Assembly: GCF_900110675.1 (NCBI RefSeq)
Contig: NZ_FOEN01000009.1
Span: 20,258-84,257, forward strand
Source of the DNA: Ignavigranum ruoffiae
Lineage (GTDB): Bacteria > Bacillota > Bacilli > Lactobacillales > Aerococcaceae
DNA: 64,000 nucleotides
Direction of reading: 5' to 3'
The position numbers were made by a program, and so were the translations under genes. Numbering within the stretch: position 1 is the first letter of the stretch; the number at the start of each line of letters is the position of its first letter. Below, piece after piece: positions 45,702-53,221 of this stretch. The notes beneath the pieces were generated by a model. That model made no database searches and was not told the DNA's origin. It saw only the letters and a list, made by a program, of their open reading frames with translations.

Positions 45702-46410
45702 CCATCGCATTTAAGCCATATTGACTGCCTTGGCGCCGAGCCGAATGTAACTCAGGATGCGTATAGGTAGAGATATTCGCAATTTCAATTTGGCTTGGAT
45801 TTATACCAGCTTCTTCTAGAATCAGACGATTGGCATCCTGCATGGATAAGAGATATTTACCCTCTTTTTCCCCTTCGATAAAGAAGTCATCACGATAGGG
45901 AAAAGCTTCAAAGGCTTGATAAACTTCTTGCCCCACTTCATAATGAGCTTGATCGATGGTCGGCCCAATATAAGCTAGTAGATCAGCTAACTGGCACTGA
46001 AATTGAGCCTGAAGTTGTTGAATTGCTTTCAGACTGATTTTCTTCTGAGTGGAACGCCATCCTGAATGAATCGTCGCTTGTACCCGACGAACAGGATCAA
46101 ACAAAACTATTGGCGTACAATCAGCGAATTTAATCATTAAGGCTTGATAAGCTTGTTGACTCATTAAGCCATCACTTTCAGCGACTCTCATGACTTGATT
46201 GGGTCTTAGTTTTAAATCACTAACATTCGTCACCTGGTCTTGATGGACTTGTTGGGCATAGATGATGCCACGATTTTGCTGATTTAATCGATTGGCAAAC
46301 TCGATAAAAGCTGCCTGTAGCGATTCAAGACCTTGATTATCTTTGAAGTTATCGGGAAGCTGACTCACTTGATTGTATAAACCAGCCTCCATCAATGATT
46401 TTGCTTGCAT
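45682..46410 (-). CDS. pgeF: Multicopper-oxidase-fold purine nucleosidase/peptidoglycan editing factor PgeF (YfiH family)
   Basis: This YfiH/LACC1 family protein is 242 aa with the zinc-site residues His56 (QQVHQD), Cys98 (FADCTP) and His115 (HSGWR), and SDG at 79-81. Homologues phosphorolyse or deaminate purine nucleosides, and in E. coli PgeF prevents wrong amino acids in muropeptides. The family is often placed near cell-division genes; here it stands alone between two convergent or divergent genes. GGAG is five bases before the ATG. Confidence 0.88.
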   Translation of the reverse strand: MQAKSLMEAGLYNQVSQLPDNFKDNQGLESLQAAFIEFANRLNQQNRGIIYAQQVHQDQVTNVSDLKLRPNQVMRVAESDGLMSQQAYQALMIKFADCTPIVLFDPVRRVQATIHSGWRSTQKKISLKAIQQLQAQFQCQLADLLAYIGPTIDQAHYEVGQEVYQAFEAFPYRDDFFIEGEKEGKYLLSMQDANRLILEEAGINPSQIEIANISTYTHPELHSARRQGSQYGLNAMVTMLVD

Positions 46411-46486
46411 AAATTCTCCTTATCCTTATCGAAATGACGACATCATCGTTATAATAGAGTCAAGTCTAGTAGAAAGAAGGACGGCT

Positions 46487-47131
46487 ATGATTTCAAAAAT
46501 TGAACAAATTATTAAAGCATATCCAGCCCGGCCCTTGGGCCAGCAACATGAATATGCGGTTCTACTGCCTCTAATTAAGCTTCGAGATGCAACTCATATC
46601 CTATACGAAGTGCGGGGCCAATCTATTTCTCAACCGGGAGATACTTCTTTCCCCGGTGGACGGATTGAAGCCGGTGAGCGCCCCATTGATGCTGCCCGTC
46701 GGGAAACCATGGAAGAACTCCATGTCAATGCCGACCAAATTAATATCTTTGGCGCCATTGATTACATTGTGCGAGATTGGGCTATTATCTATTGTTTTGT
46801 CGGTGAAATTCTGCACTTTAATCCGGAAGAATTTGAAGCCAATGATGAAGTCGATCATCTCTTTACCGTTCCCTTAGACTTTATCTTAGCCAACGAACCA
46901 ATTTATTACAATATTAATATTGAAGAACGGATGAGCAAGGATTTTCCTTTCGAACGAATCCACCGTGGTAAGGATTATAAATTTCACCGTAACGCTTCCC
47001 AAGTACCTTTCTATAATCTAGGCCTGGAGCCTGAAGAACAGCTATGGGGAGTCACAGCCAATTTGACCCATCGCTTTGCTCAAATTTTATTAGAACAACA
47101 AGATTTACTAAAGGGGAAGCCAAGTCAATAA
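46487..47131 (+). CDS. Nudix hydrolase, CoA pyrophosphatase-like (NudL family)
   Basis: This 214-aa protein has a perfect Nudix box: Gly58, Glu64, Arg72, Glu73, Glu76 and Glu77 in GGRIEAGERPIDAARRETMEEL-type spacing. The preceding ISQPGDTSFPGG is the UPF0035/NudL signature of CoA diphosphatases. Likely role: hydrolysis of CoA or its derivatives to 4'-phosphopantetheine and 3',5'-ADP. ATG 46487 is chosen over the longer frame from 46373 because AAGG precedes it and TATAAT (46450-46455) lies just upstream. Its 3' end overlaps the esterase gene by 24 bases. Confidence 0.88.
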   Translation: MISKIEQIIKAYPARPLGQQHEYAVLLPLIKLRDATHILYEVRGQSISQPGDTSFPGGRIEAGERPIDAARRETMEELHVNADQINIFGAIDYIVRDWAIIYCFVGEILHFNPEEFEANDEVDHLFTVPLDFILANEPIYYNINIEERMSKDFPFERIHRGKDYKFHRNASQVPFYNLGLEPEEQLWGVTANLTHRFAQILLEQQDLLKGKPSQ

Positions 47132-47881
47132 TTCTTGCACATATTGGTCCCAGAAGAGCCAGTCATGGCCCCCTTCGGCTTCAATAAGTTGAAGAGTAAG
47201 TTGGTCTTGATATTGGTGTTTGAATGCACGGTTCTGGCTAATCAGCCCATCTTGAAGACCACATGCTAGCCAAACTTGGGGAAGTTTTTGGCCTTTTTGA
47301 ATGGCTTGGTCAATCAAATGAGTTATATCCTTATCGGTTCCCGCAGGTGATTCCTGGCCAAACAATAAATGAAAATCGGCCGGCGATTGGGGGTCTGGTC
47401 CCATTTGATAGCGGGCTTGAATATCAATCAGACTGGAGAGTCCAGCGACATAACCATATTTCTCTGGATATTTAAAGGCGGCATTTAAAGCACCATAGCC
47501 TCCCATTGAAGCTCCAGCAATAAAGGTCGATTCGCGATCTTGTTTAATATTAAAGGTATCGGCCATTAAAGCTGGCAATTCTTGGGTAATATAATCGCCA
47601 TAGTTATACCCGGCTTCATTATTGACATAAAATAAGCGGTCCGTAGTTGGCATCACAATCACCAAAGGCAAATCGCGGGCATAGCGTTCGAGGGAAGTGA
47701 AACGAATAAAAGAATCCTCATTGCCTGATAAACCATGAAGTAGATAGAGGACGGGATAAGGCGGTTTAATCTGATCTTTTAATTCGTCCGGTGTTCGCTC
47801 ATTGACTTGGGGATAAATTACATTGACATGGGTATCTCTTCGAAGAACATCACTGTAGAAAGTTAATCTTGCTAAGGTCAT
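47108..47881 (-). CDS. Alpha/beta-hydrolase esterase (tributyrin esterase EstA/ESD family)
   Basis: This cytoplasmic serine esterase is 257 aa with the nucleophile Ser125 in GASMGGYG, the oxyanion segment LLHGLSGNED near 47-56, and the final histidine in EGGHDW. It matches the lactic acid bacterial tributyrin esterase EstA and the S-formylglutathione hydrolase-like ESD group. There is no signal peptide. It converges on the Nudix gene. Confidence 0.88.
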   Translation of the reverse strand: MTLARLTFYSDVLRRDTHVNVIYPQVNERTPDELKDQIKPPYPVLYLLHGLSGNEDSFIRFTSLERYARDLPLVIVMPTTDRLFYVNNEAGYNYGDYITQELPALMADTFNIKQDRESTFIAGASMGGYGALNAAFKYPEKYGYVAGLSSLIDIQARYQMGPDPQSPADFHLLFGQESPAGTDKDITHLIDQAIQKGQKLPQVWLACGLQDGLISQNRAFKHQYQDQLTLQLIEAEGGHDWLFWDQYVQELLTWLPL

Positions 47882-48020
47882 TCGATCACTCCTTTAGCTC
47901 ATTATAACGAATCCAAAGGAAAAATGCTTAGCCCGTGACTCTTGATTGCCAACGATTCGCCAAATCAGCGAAAGCCAACTCGGCCAAACATACAAAAAAT
48001 CACCGATGCCAAGCGTATAT

Positions 48021-48075
48021 TGACCCCCTATCGTTGGATTCTTTGGTCCAACGATAGGGGGGTGATTTAAAAATG
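48021..48075 (+). repeat. Isolated IS-end-like hairpin (relic or regulatory palindrome)
   Basis: ACCCCCTATCGTTGGA (48023-48038) pairs with TCCAACGATAGGGGGG (48047-48062) around eight bases, preceded by TG and followed by an ATG at 48073. Arm length, loop length and outer sequence equal the hairpin at the start of the IS3-type element at 63643-63682, but two base pairs in the stem are changed on both sides. The frame after the ATG stops after 13 codons, so no transposase remains. Confidence 0.6.
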
Positions 48076-48173
48076 GTGAGTTCTAGGCTAGACGAACTTG
48101 TACAATGTTTGTAAGTTGAATCTTTTGCCGTAGCTCAAGCGATTGCTAAATGGCAAAACATTTTTCTAGTTAC

Positions 48174-49001
48174 TTACCAAGCAGCTACATCGGCTTCGTT
48201 CGAAGTTTCTACAATTTTATCAGCGACATCTTTACTTTGATAGAGCTCAACAATATGTTGATACAACTTATTATCTTTGTCTTCACCACGGACTGTAATG
48301 GTATTCTTATATTCTTCATTTAATTCGGCCGGATTATCGGAGTCGACAAATAAAGCATCTTTCAACGATAAATCATTGTCAATGGCAAAATTGGTATTAA
48401 TTACCGCTAAATCCACATCAGCCAGCGAAATGGCAACTTGAGCTGCATCCAATTCTTCAAACTCTAAATTCTTCGGATTTTCAGTCACATCATCGACCGT
48501 CGCTAAGACTCCGGCAGCTTCGTCGACTTTAATTAGACCCGCTGATTGCAATAACAGGAGTGCCCGACCCCCATTGGTTGGATCGTTAGGAATCGCAATC
48601 TTGGCCCCTTCAGGGAGTTCTTCTAATTTCTTAATCTTTTGTGAATAGGCTCCCATCGGTGACACATAGGTAAAGCCAATCGGTTCCAACTCACCATCGT
48701 TAGCTTTATTCCAATCATTTAGGAAAGCTGTATGTTGGAAAGCATTCAAATCAAGTGAACCATTGGCTAAGGCCTCGTTAGGTTGGACATAATCCGTAAA
48801 TTGAACAATTTCTAAATCGATGCCTTCTTCTTTGGCCTTGTCGGCTACAAATTCCCAGACAGCCAATTCATTATCAGAAACGACCCCAACTTTAGCTTGT
48901 TCTCCTTCAAATTCGCCCTCAGCCAAGGCAACTTGATCTAGCTGAAACACAGTCGCCAACAATACCAATACAGCCGCAAACACTTTAACAATTTTCTTCA
49001 T
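48174..49001 (-). CDS. metQ: Methionine-binding protein of the NLPA/MetQ family
   Basis: This substrate-binding component of a methionine ABC importer is 275 aa, with NLPA family motifs (TDYVQPNEAL, LDLNAFQH, IPNDPTNGGRALLLLQ, VINTNFA). The signal peptide ends ALA/EG. No cysteine follows it, so the usual lipoprotein anchor is missing. No metN or metI gene is adjacent, so it is an orphan binding protein. A T-box with a probable Met specifier precedes it, which supports methionine as ligand. Confidence 0.92.
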   Translation of the reverse strand: MKKIVKVFAAVLVLLATVFQLDQVALAEGEFEGEQAKVGVVSDNELAVWEFVADKAKEEGIDLEIVQFTDYVQPNEALANGSLDLNAFQHTAFLNDWNKANDGELEPIGFTYVSPMGAYSQKIKKLEELPEGAKIAIPNDPTNGGRALLLLQSAGLIKVDEAAGVLATVDDVTENPKNLEFEELDAAQVAISLADVDLAVINTNFAIDNDLSLKDALFVDSDNPAELNEEYKNTITVRGEDKDNKLYQHIVELYQSKDVADKIVETSNEADVAAW

Positions 49002-49093
49002 TATTTTTTCCTTCTTTCTATATTTTTTAAATCTTCATCCCAACAAAGTTAGCTCAAACTAAGTAAACTCTGGTGACTTTCCCCCTTATCAAA

Positions 49094-49382
49094 ACACAAA
49101 AAAACTCTCATCCGCAAAGGACGAGAGTTTCAATAACTTTCGTGGTACCACCTTAATTCGCTAAGCCATCACTGACTTAACCTCTGCAAGTACGTAGACT
49201 TCAATCTATTATACTTCAGCTTTGCTAACGGGAGCCTCCGTTCCTTATTATTGACTAGCATTCATAAGGACCACTCAATGGCCATTTTCATCACTTAAAC
49301 TTTATCTACTTTCACCAAATGTAGACTCTCTGCTAAAGTCGCCCTGACTACTTTCCATCTCAAAGTGTTTCTCGATTAAATT
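49094..49382 (-). promoter_or_regulatory. T-box riboswitch, probably methionine specific, upstream of metQ
   Basis: On the minus strand the T-box core AATTAAGGTGGTACCACG (49141-49157 region) is followed by a terminator from AAACTCTCGTCC and GGATGAGAGTTT with a long T run (49094-49130). Stem I begins with AGAGAG and a hairpin TCTAC/GTAGA. The best specifier candidate is ATG (49283-49285), preceded by GAAA. The leader is about 290 bases. Confidence 0.9.
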
Positions 49383-49388
49383 AATGCC

Positions 49389-49417
49389 ATTGTATCGGGT
49401 CAATGAGAATTTGTCAA
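49389..49417 (-). promoter_or_regulatory. Promoter of the T-box-metQ transcript
   Basis: On the minus strand a perfect TTGACA (49412-49417) and TACAAT (49389-49394) are 17 bases apart, immediately before the T-box leader. Confidence 0.88.
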
Positions 49418-49700
49418 GGAAATCCTCATAAATAATTAATCTTCTTTTTCAGGCGAATAGAATGCTGGGTCATACAAGCAACATATCTTTTATTATGCGC
49501 AAGAGGGAGGTCTCTAGTCAACCAACACCATGACAGACACATCGTCGTTCATACTCAGGCAAAAGTGAATTGTTCAGGTCAATAATTTTAGGGGCTTCCA
49601 CTATTAATATAGGGTTCATATTCTATTCTTTCCATTTAATACTTGCTTTATAGAAATTTGTTTCAAATTTGCATCAGATTATAGCCAGTGAGTATAAACT
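49418..49700. other. Intergenic region between metQ promoter and thioesterase promoter
   Basis: No gene or structured element is recognised in this divergent intergenic region. Confidence 0.3.
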
Positions 49701-49729
49701 TTGAAAAACTCAATTGGATATGCTATGAT
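49701..49729 (+). promoter_or_regulatory. Promoter of the thioesterase gene
   Basis: TTGAAA (49701-49706) and TATGAT (49724-49729) are 17 bases apart with TGC in front of the -10 box. Confidence 0.75.
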
Positions 49730-49774
49730 TTTTACGTTAAATTATAAAATTATGATAAAATGGAGGATTTTAGC

Positions 49775-50173
49775 TTGATTCATAATATCGAAGAGCGCTT
49801 GAGCAAATTAAATAGTCTAAGTAATTTCCAAATACACAACAATATTGAAGTTACTCAAGTTGGAGCAGGCAAAGCCCGTGGAATTATGCGCGCGGAAGAT
49901 TTCCATCTTAATCCTTACGGAATTATTCACGGAGGCGCTATGTTTAGTTTGGCCGATACAGTTGCCGGGGCTACGCTGATGTATGTTGACAAACAAATCT
50001 CAACCGTGACTGCTAGTGTTAATTATACGGCCCCAGGATTAATTACAGATGAGATTATTGCCGATTCAGAAATTATTAAAGATGGACGAACAATTTCCGT
50101 AGTTGACATTGTCATCCGTAACCAAGAAGACAAGGTTCTGCTCAGTGGACAATTTACCTTTTATAAGAGTTAA
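49775..50173 (+). CDS. Hotdog-fold thioesterase (PaaI family)
   Basis: This acyl-CoA thioesterase-like protein is 132 aa with the family core HLNPYGIIHGGAMFSLADT. TTG 49775 is the likely start because GGAGG stands eight bases before it; the ATG at 49760 overlaps that site and has no site of its own. The acyl substrate is unknown. It is monocistronic, with its own promoter and terminator. Confidence 0.88.
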   Translation: MIHNIEERLSKLNSLSNFQIHNNIEVTQVGAGKARGIMRAEDFHLNPYGIIHGGAMFSLADTVAGATLMYVDKQISTVTASVNYTAPGLITDEIIADSEIIKDGRTISVVDIVIRNQEDKVLLSGQFTFYKS

Positions 50174-50175
50174 TC

Positions 50176-50204
50176 AGAAGCCAAATGTTAGGCTTCTTTT
50201 TCTT
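50176..50204 (+). terminator. Terminator of the thioesterase gene
   Basis: AGAAGCC and GGCTTCT (50176-50182 with 50191-50197) form a stem with an eight-base loop, followed by TTTTCTTTT. Confidence 0.9.
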
Positions 50205-50282
50205 TTGAATGTATTTCGTTGACAAGCCGTGATTAAAGCTGAATAATCAAAGTAATCACTTGAAGAATAAAGGAGTAGAACG

Positions 50283-51221
50283 ATGATTTCATATTATTCC
50301 ATCGATAAGAATAAAATCCAAGAGAGTGAACTTTCTCAAAGTAATTGGATTCATCTTGAACAGCCGACTTCTGAGGAAGTTCAAGTCGTGATCGAATGCT
50401 TTCATTTACCCCAAGATATCTTTATCGCTACTGATCGGCCGGATATTGTCGCCCGCCTAGAGAAGATTCCTGACGATCGAGCCGAAAGTTTATATGAATT
50501 TGTCGTGTTTAGTCTAGATCCACACAGTGCTCTTCCGATGGAACAACAATTGCAGCCCCTATCCTTTATCTTCTCCGAGGACCTGGTCATTACTTGTTCT
50601 TATCATCAAACGACCATTTCCCAGAATCTCTTATCCAACTATGCGCAAAAGATTAATTCTATTCCTACTTTTATTGTCTATGCCATCTTGTGCATTTATC
50701 GCCAGTATATTCGTGAACTCGATGTGATGAAGGAAACCATCGATAAATTGGATCGTGATGCCCGCCAAACCATGTCTGCTGATGAACTCTTCTTATTAGC
50801 CGATACTGAACGTGAGCTCGTTTTCCTCGATCATACGCTGAAAGACCAGGCCACCGCCGTTCAAACTTTATGGCAAGACACAGATATCATTCAACAGGTC
50901 AATAATCCGGCCTTAATTTATGATGTTAAATTGGCTCAGCGTCATGCTGAGAAACTGATAAATATCTACCGTGATTTGTTGACCACAATTGGCGGCCTCT
51001 TCTCCGATATGATGAGCCATCGCTTGAATTTATTAATGAAATTCTTGAACTCCGCCGCCTTAATCTTATCTGTTCCTACCTTAGTCTCTGGTATTTGGGG
51101 AATGAACTCACAAGTACCCGGTGAAGGAAGCCAGACAGGCTTCTATCTCGTAATTATATTCGGTGCCCTATTAACCTTTCTCTTCGCTTTATACCTCAAA
51201 CATAAAGATTTTACTAAATAA
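50283..51221 (+). CDS. corA: CorA-family divalent cation transporter
   Basis: This pentameric Mg2+ (or related metal) channel is 312 aa. A long soluble N-terminal domain is followed by two C-terminal membrane segments, with the signature GMN at 273-275 at the end of the first (GIWGMNS) and a short cytoplasmic end with KHKDF. AGGAG precedes the ATG. Mg2+ is the most common substrate; other metals cannot be excluded. Confidence 0.93.
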   Translation: MISYYSIDKNKIQESELSQSNWIHLEQPTSEEVQVVIECFHLPQDIFIATDRPDIVARLEKIPDDRAESLYEFVVFSLDPHSALPMEQQLQPLSFIFSEDLVITCSYHQTTISQNLLSNYAQKINSIPTFIVYAILCIYRQYIRELDVMKETIDKLDRDARQTMSADELFLLADTERELVFLDHTLKDQATAVQTLWQDTDIIQQVNNPALIYDVKLAQRHAEKLINIYRDLLTTIGGLFSDMMSHRLNLLMKFLNSAALILSVPTLVSGIWGMNSQVPGEGSQTGFYLVIIFGALLTFLFALYLKHKDFTK

Positions 51222-51268
51222 TATATCATTAATATATTATCTTAGTGAGGCTTTAACACTATTTAATA

Positions 51269-51499
51269 ATGCCCCCAGATAATTATTTCTCACTTTGTCA
51301 TTTAATATATTATTTTTCGAAAAAGAAAATAATCATTTTATCTATTATTATTTCCTGTCTAATTACTATCGGACTAAATTATTTAATTGATGATATGATA
51401 GCTGCAATTTTATTATTAAATATTTGTATCATTCCCGCTTGTCAATTTATTTTAAAACAGCTTAAATACTATTTGGACCTTTTCTTCCCAGAAGACTAA
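51269..51499 (+). CDS. Possible small two-span membrane protein
   Basis: This 76-codon frame encodes two hydrophobic stretches (IIILSIIISCLITIGL and IAAILLLNICIIPA) joined by acidic residues, as in small membrane proteins. The nearest purine-rich site (GAGG) is about 18 bases upstream, too far to be convincing, and the composition is very AT-rich. It might be co-transcribed with corA, since no terminator separates them and one follows. Treat as doubtful. Confidence 0.35.
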   Translation: MPPDNYFSLCHLIYYFSKKKIIILSIIISCLITIGLNYLIDDMIAAILLLNICIIPACQFILKQLKYYLDLFFPED

Positions 51500-51503
51500 A
51501 TCG

Positions 51504-51557
51504 AAAAACTCCCTATGGACAAGTCGGCGTTCGTGCCTACTGTTCATAGGGAGTTTA
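51504..51557. terminator. Bidirectional terminator
   Basis: AAACTCCCTATG and CATAGGGAGTTT form a 12-base stem, extended by GACA/TGTT, around a GC-containing loop. T-rich sequence follows on both strands, serving the corA side and the convergent DNA glycosylase gene. Confidence 0.85.
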
Positions 51558-51569
51558 TTTGGTCTGTAT

Positions 51570-52232
51570 TTAATTTTCTGGAAAGAGCCAAGATTCGTCC
51601 ATATCTTTGTGGCGACGGAAATGCTTGCCATGGACATCGATACAAGCATGCCATTCCTTACACAATTTATGAGGAATGCCTTCAACTAAATGATTTACTG
51701 CCAAGCGCATCTGACTATAAGTTCGATAATCGCCCAAGCCGAGCCGGCGGAACAAACGCATCGCATATTGGTCACAAATAAAGACATTCCGCTCAAAAAT
51801 ATATAAGAGCATCACATCTGCTGTCTCTTGGCCGACCCCTTTAATCTTTAATAATTCCTGGCGCAAGTCTGCTGTCGGCACTTGGGTAAATTTAGCAATC
51901 TCGCCACCTTGGTCAGCAAACCATTGCATCAAGGCTTTAATATATCTCGCCTTCTGCCGGTAAAATCCTGCCGGATAAACCAGCTGTTCCAGTTCAGTCA
52001 AATCAATCGCTAACAGAGCTTCAAGACTTAATTGGCCCTTAAGGTTGGCCAAGGCTAATTCGGCATTGGTCTGATTGGTCTGTTGAATCAGAATCATGGC
52101 AACCCAATCTGCAATTCGGTTAGGATCTTCCCACCAATCTTGTTGGCCATAGAAGCTAACTAGTCGGTTTAGGATTCGTATAATTTCTTGATCTGATGCG
52201 ATGCCATCCACCTCCAATCCATTCGAGCTCAA
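51570..52232 (-). CDS. HhH-GPD DNA glycosylase, MagIII-like
   Basis: This base-excision repair glycosylase has up to 220 aa. The helix-hairpin-helix reads IKGVGQETADVML (about 130-142) and is followed by catalytic Asp154 in ICDQYAMRL. The Lys of endonuclease III (GRKTA) is replaced by Glu (GQETA), and the four cysteines of the iron-sulfur cluster are absent. Both points fit the 3-methyladenine glycosylase MagIII type rather than Nth. The start is uncertain: a strong GGAGGT lies seven bases before an ATC codon (52202), while TTG 52232 has no ribosome site. Confidence 0.82.
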   Translation of the reverse strand: MSSNGLEVDGIASDQEIIRILNRLVSFYGQQDWWEDPNRIADWVAMILIQQTNQTNAELALANLKGQLSLEALLAIDLTELEQLVYPAGFYRQKARYIKALMQWFADQGGEIAKFTQVPTADLRQELLKIKGVGQETADVMLLYIFERNVFICDQYAMRLFRRLGLGDYRTYSQMRLAVNHLVEGIPHKLCKEWHACIDVHGKHFRRHKDMDESWLFPEN

Positions 52233-52257
52233 TGTCGTTAGACTTTTTACCTAGCGA

Positions 52258-52914
52258 TTAATTTAGACTCTCTTGAGAACTTGAAGCTTTAAATAAAACA
52301 CGTTCACAGATATTGGTCATATAATCGCCAATTCTTTCTAAACTGTTGGCAATGTAGAGATAGTCTGCCCCACTACGCACCAATTGACGGTCTGATTTCA
52401 TATATTGGATGGTATGCTCATGAATTTCAGCGAGGCAGGCATCGACTTCATCATCGCGCTGGGCAATTTGCCGAGCTAAATCTTCATCATCAATAATGAA
52501 GGCATCAATCGCTCCGGTAATCATGGCTTCAACAATAGTAAATAACTGAGAAATCATTCCATCTAGTTCAGGAATGGTTTGGAAATTACCTTCCAAACGA
52601 ATGACTCCTTGAGCAATATTGGTCGCATGATCAGCGATCCGTTCTAAATCATTGCTCGCTTGCATAACCGCAATAATCAAACGTAGGTCATCGGCCACAG
52701 GTTGTTGAAGAGCAATGATACTAAATGCTTCTTGTTCAATCGCCTGATGTTGTTGATTAATTTGACTGTCCATGGCAATAATCTCATGGGCAAGCTCAAC
52801 TTGCTTATCTTGAAAAGCATTCATTGCCTTACCTAGAGATTGACTCACTAGCACCCCCATCCGACTTAACTTGGCTGTATACTGACTTAAGATATCATCA
52901 TAGTATGTTCTCAT
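52258..52914 (-). CDS. phoU: Phosphate transport regulator PhoU
   Basis: PhoU dampens phosphate uptake through PstSCAB and the phosphate two-component system. It is 218 aa with two three-helix repeats, each with the metal-site motif ASNDLERIADHATNIAQ-type (about 85-100) and NSLERIGDYMTNICE near 195-209. ATG 52914 follows AGGAAGG by eight bases. The pst genes are not adjacent in the window, so it is a separate copy or the operon is scattered. Confidence 0.93.
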   Translation of the reverse strand: MRTYYDDILSQYTAKLSRMGVLVSQSLGKAMNAFQDKQVELAHEIIAMDSQINQQHQAIEQEAFSIIALQQPVADDLRLIIAVMQASNDLERIADHATNIAQGVIRLEGNFQTIPELDGMISQLFTIVEAMITGAIDAFIIDDEDLARQIAQRDDEVDACLAEIHEHTIQYMKSDRQLVRSGADYLYIANSLERIGDYMTNICERVLFKASSSQESLN

Positions 52915-53114
52915 CTTCTTCACCTTCCTTTAACTTAATATAATAAACTATACTTTACTAAAAATTCGCCGAAATGTAAACCCTTTCAATCTAAAAGATC
53001 TAAATTTCTGCTAATTTACTTTGTAGACCTCTCTTTGGAGACACCCAAAGTTTAAAAAACAATCTTTGACAATCGGTTTGATAAAGCATTTATTAATGAA
53101 GATAAAATCAAAGA

Positions 53115-53147
53115 AGCCAGTTCAGGGCCGAATAACCCAAACTGGCT
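53115..53147 (-). terminator. Terminator downstream of the surface-protein pseudogene
   Basis: AGCCAGTT and AACTGGCT (53115-53122 with 53140-53147) form a stem followed on the minus strand by TCTTTGATTTT. Nothing else is seen between phoU and 53222. Confidence 0.65.
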
Positions 53148-53221
53148 AAAAATCGTTCTATAATTTATTAAAACATGGGTGACAACATTAGACTACTGAG
53201 ATAATAGAACAATCTATTTGA

